Below are positions 5,196 through 6,900 of a stretch of DNA of 6,900 nt, piece after piece. The notes beneath the pieces were generated by a model. The model saw only the letters and a program-made list of their open reading frames with translations, searched no databases and had not been told where the DNA came from. The position numbers and the translations under genes are program-made. Origin of the DNA: Thermoprotei archaeon. Lineage in GTDB: Archaea; Thermoproteota; Thermoprotei_A; Sulfolobales; WANQ01. How positions within the stretch are numbered: the stretch's first letter is position 1; the number at the start of each line of letters is the position of its first letter. The stretch is from assembly GCA_027038805.1 (NCBI GenBank), contig JALWGO010000290.1:1-6900 (forward strand), in the 5' to 3' direction.

Positions 5196-5867
5196 ATGGT
5201 TAAACGCGAGCTCAGAGACATTTACAAGTGCAGAGTATGTGGAAGATACATAGAAGAGTCCATGCATTGTGGAAAACCAGCTATACTTCTATTAGATTCT
5301 CGTCGCAGAGTCTTGTTAAGCAAGCTTATGAGCGGTCTCCTCCGCCATTTTCCGTGGGAAGCCGGGCTAGTATTAGATGATGAGGGATGGGTGGATATTG
5401 ATGAGCTTGTTAAGGGTATTCGGGAGAAGTGGAGGAGAAAAGACCTTTACAAATGGGTTACGAGAGAACATGTTATTGCCGTAGCTCTTCTTGACCCCAA
5501 GGGGAGATTTGAAGTAAGAGACAATAAGATTAGAGCTAGATACGGGCATAGCATTAAAGTAGCAGTAAAGTACAGTCCAGATGATAGCATCTATAAACTC
5601 TACCATGGTACACGTAGAGATAATGTTGAGAGAATACTTGTGGAAGGCATAAAGCCTATGAAGAGACAGTGGGTTCATCTATCATTAAACATTCCAGATG
5701 CATGTGATACGGGAAGGAGACATGGCGGGATACCAGTAGTATTAAAGGTAAACGCTGACTGCTTGAGGAAGAAGAACCTACAAGTATATAGAGCTAGTAG
5801 GAGCGTCTATGTTGTAGAATACGTTCCACCGGAATGCATAGAATCTATAATAGAGTGTACACGATAG
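5196..5867 (+). CDS. kptA: RNA 2'-phosphotransferase (KptA/Tpt1)
   Basis: KptA/Tpt1 transfers an internal RNA 2'-phosphate to NAD+, releasing nicotinamide and ADP-ribose 1'',2''-cyclic phosphate. The 223 residues carry the family signatures in order: LSKLMSGLLRHFP with R50-H51, IRARYGHS (112-119) with R113, LYHGT (135-139), VHLS (160-163), GRRHGG (173-178) with R175, and YRASRSVYVVEYVPPECI near the end. The R-H-R-R catalytic set seen in characterised Tpt1 enzymes is therefore intact. An N-terminal extension has C12-x2-C15 and H24-C25, a likely zinc site found in archaeal members. The ATG at 5196 has GGAG eight bases upstream. In fungi and plants the enzyme completes tRNA splicing. Archaea ligate exons through RtcB without leaving a 2'-phosphate, so its archaeal substrate is unclear. 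Confidence 0.95.
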   Translation: MVKRELRDIYKCRVCGRYIEESMHCGKPAILLLDSRRRVLLSKLMSGLLRHFPWEAGLVLDDEGWVDIDELVKGIREKWRRKDLYKWVTREHVIAVALLDPKGRFEVRDNKIRARYGHSIKVAVKYSPDDSIYKLYHGTRRDNVERILVEGIKPMKRQWVHLSLNIPDACDTGRRHGGIPVVLKVNADCLRKKNLQVYRASRSVYVVEYVPPECIESIIECTR

Positions 5868-5917
5868 GATTATACCGGGGATGATGTAGCCGACATAGGC
5901 TTAGATGAGAGAAATGC

Positions 5918-5942
5918 TGATGGGTCGATTGTCTGACCATTA
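5918..5942 (+). other. Stem-loop between convergent genes
   Basis: TGATGGGTC pairs with GACCATTA around an 8-base loop: eight pairs including one G·T, with one bulged G. It lies 51 bases after the kptA stop in the 169-base gap before the convergent small gene. It could mark mRNA 3' ends, but there is no T tract directly after it. I see nothing else firm in this gap. Confidence 0.35.
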
Positions 5943-6036
5943 CCTGCCTTAATGAAACAGCCTATTGGCGTAAGACAATTATATTCTAATCGAGAAGTGG
6001 GTCTTAATAGAATGCTAGGATAGAGAAATACTTGTT

Positions 6037-6243
6037 TTAGATAGCGTAGAGTTTTTCTCTAGCCTCGTCTGGTAGCTCTTCTTCTTTTAAGACCTTAAAG
6101 GTTGGCGGTGGATTCCTCGTCTTAAAGGGTAATGGAATATATTTTTCGGGGTCTTCATCGCTTCTACTCTTAAGTACACGTGCCTTTACGTATACTCCGT
6201 CGTTTCTACGAATGTATACGTATTTACCGTGTTTGCCTCCCAT
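6037..6243 (-). CDS. Small basic conserved hypothetical protein (possibly DUF5622)
   Basis: This 68-residue, highly charged, soluble protein opens with KHGKYVYIRRNDGVYVKARVLKSR, a likely pair or trio of beta strands. A linker with DPEKYIPLPFKTRNPPP follows, then FKVLKEEELPDEAREKL, a helix. It resembles a short crenarchaeal family that I recall as DUF5622; the label is from memory and the function is unknown. Size, lysine/arginine content and beta start would suit a nucleic-acid- or ribosome-associated protein, but that is speculation. The ATG at 6243 has GAGG eight bases upstream. The ATG at 6254 (ending 6252) is out of frame. A TATA-like TTAATAAG lies near 6280-6287. It is convergent with kptA and divergent from the gene starting near 6359. 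Confidence 0.75.
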   Translation of the reverse strand: MGGKHGKYVYIRRNDGVYVKARVLKSRSDEDPEKYIPLPFKTRNPPPTFKVLKEEELPDEAREKLYAI

Positions 6244-6279
6244 ACTTGCATCCTCTCGTCCGCTAACTCTGAGGCCAGG

Positions 6280-6295
6280 GCTTATTAACTATTAG
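6280..6295. promoter_or_regulatory. Shared AT-rich divergent promoter region
   Basis: The sequence CTTATTAACTATTAGG can serve as a TATA element on either strand. On the minus strand it lies about 40 bases before the ATG at 6243. On the plus strand, initiation near 6310-6320 would precede both possible GTG starts (6329 and 6359) of the right-hand gene. Confidence 0.35.
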
Positions 6296-6358
6296 GGTGG
6301 AGGAAATACAAACGCTTCTAGCCTGGTTGTGAGTGTAGGGCATGGAGGAAAGAGGAGA

Positions 6359-6900
6359 GTGAAGGTAAAGAGTGTTTATCTCATTGGAAGCTACACGCGT
6401 GGCGAGAGTTTTCGAATATCCCCTCTAGACTACTTGTTGTTTATTGATATTGTTCCCCCGGGTTATGTTTACCTCGTAGCAGCTCCCCGTGCCAAGGCTA
6501 TAGTGTTACCGAACCCTAGTCTTACATGCAGTAAATTATTGAATCCCGTGACTGGAAGAGCTTCAGCTATATACACTAGTAGGATTGCTGCTGAACCTAA
6601 AATTAGGGTTTACGGTGATGAAGTAGAGTTAAGAGAGGATAGAAACTACGATGATATTGACTTAAAACATTACATACTATATCTATGGATCATGTATAAG
6701 ACTAGCAAGAGAAAACACCTGGAGAGGCTACCCTGCAAGATCCTATATGAGGTACTATGGCTTGAAGACTTCTTAGAAGACAGAGAGATATCACGGTTTT
6801 CTTGGAGAATCTTAGCGAGAAAGCATCAAGACGATGAACTAGCACAATATTGTCTAGAAGTACTCTTAGATAGGCACTTGATCCGGGATAGAATGTACCA
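6359..6900 (+). CDS. Unknown protein with nucleotidyltransferase-like N terminus (runs off right edge)
   Basis: This frame is open from the GTG at 6359 to the window edge, 180 codons, and lacks a stop in view. The N terminus reads VYLIGSYTRGESFRISPLD followed by YLLFID. This parallels the minimal nucleotidyltransferase motif GSxxRGxxxxxSDIDLLV, except that the first aspartate is replaced by proline (S-P-L-D). A strand-rich middle follows, then an acidic, helix-rich part with LYLWIMYKTSKRKHLERL, LYEVLWLEDFLED and LAQYCLEVLLDRHLI. I cannot name a family. The fold is an inference from the motif, and catalysis is doubtful without the first aspartate. GGAGGA at 6344-6349 favours GTG 6359; an in-frame GTG at 6329 is the alternative. 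The codon pattern and unbroken length support a real gene. Confidence 0.72.
   Translation, partial: MKVKSVYLIGSYTRGESFRISPLDYLLFIDIVPPGYVYLVAAPRAKAIVLPNPSLTCSKLLNPVTGRASAIYTSRIAAEPKIRVYGDEVELREDRNYDDIDLKHYILYLWIMYKTSKRKHLERLPCKILYEVLWLEDFLEDREISRFSWRILARKHQDDELAQYCLEVLLDRHLIRDRMY

Noticed and set aside
5373..5678. Minus-strand open frame inside kptA
   Set aside because: It lies wholly within a confidently identified gene and matches nothing.
1..6900. CRISPR array, insertion sequence or integrase site
   Set aside because: No repeat-spacer pattern, no transposase or integrase coding sequence, and no repeated tRNA 3' end next to tRNA-Lys were seen.

Overview
The window looks like chromosomal DNA of a hyperthermophilic crenarchaeon, plausibly of the Desulfurococcales. 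The support is a complete archaeal TATA-binding protein, a homologue of the crenarchaeal lysine methyltransferase aKMT, an archaeal-type KptA/Tpt1 with an N-terminal zinc motif, a probable DUF973 membrane protein, TTG and GTG starts with Shine-Dalgarno sequences, TATA-box promoters, and a tRNA whose intron lies at a non-canonical site. The DNA is AT-rich except at RNA genes. I cannot name the species.

Bases 1-3003, all minus strand. Read in the direction of transcription, this arm holds a metallophosphoesterase (3003 to 2212), TBP (2138 to 1536), a 276-base non-coding gap, a small protein with a possible nucleotidyl-cyclase-like fold (1259 to 828), an aKMT-like methyltransferase (725 to 105), and the first 49 codons of a radical SAM protein. 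The radical SAM gene starts at a TTG inside the methyltransferase gene and runs off the left edge.

Bases 3126-4805, all minus strand. A multi-pass membrane protein (4805 to 4128) is followed by an unrecognised protein with a CCCxCC cluster (4044 to 3295). Then comes tRNA-Lys(CUU) (3248 to 3126). It encodes its CCA and carries a 46-nt intron at position 45/46, bounded by a clear relaxed bulge-helix-bulge.

Bases 4806-5195. This divergent intergenic region holds a GC-rich, strongly foldable segment (about 4933-5084) that does not code and is a good candidate for an uncharacterised structured RNA. A canonical C box and a CTGA D box lie in its 5' half.

Bases 5196-6900. kptA (plus strand) converges on a 68-residue hypothetical gene (minus strand) across 169 bases containing a stem-loop. 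A plus-strand gene then starts at about 6359 and runs off the right edge. Its N terminus looks like a degenerate minimal nucleotidyltransferase motif.

The shared themes are RNA maturation (intron-bearing tRNA, KptA, candidate small RNAs) and basal transcription or chromatin (TBP, lysine methyltransferase). Apart from the overlapping methyltransferase and radical SAM genes, most genes seem to have their own promoters, so I do not claim one functional operon.
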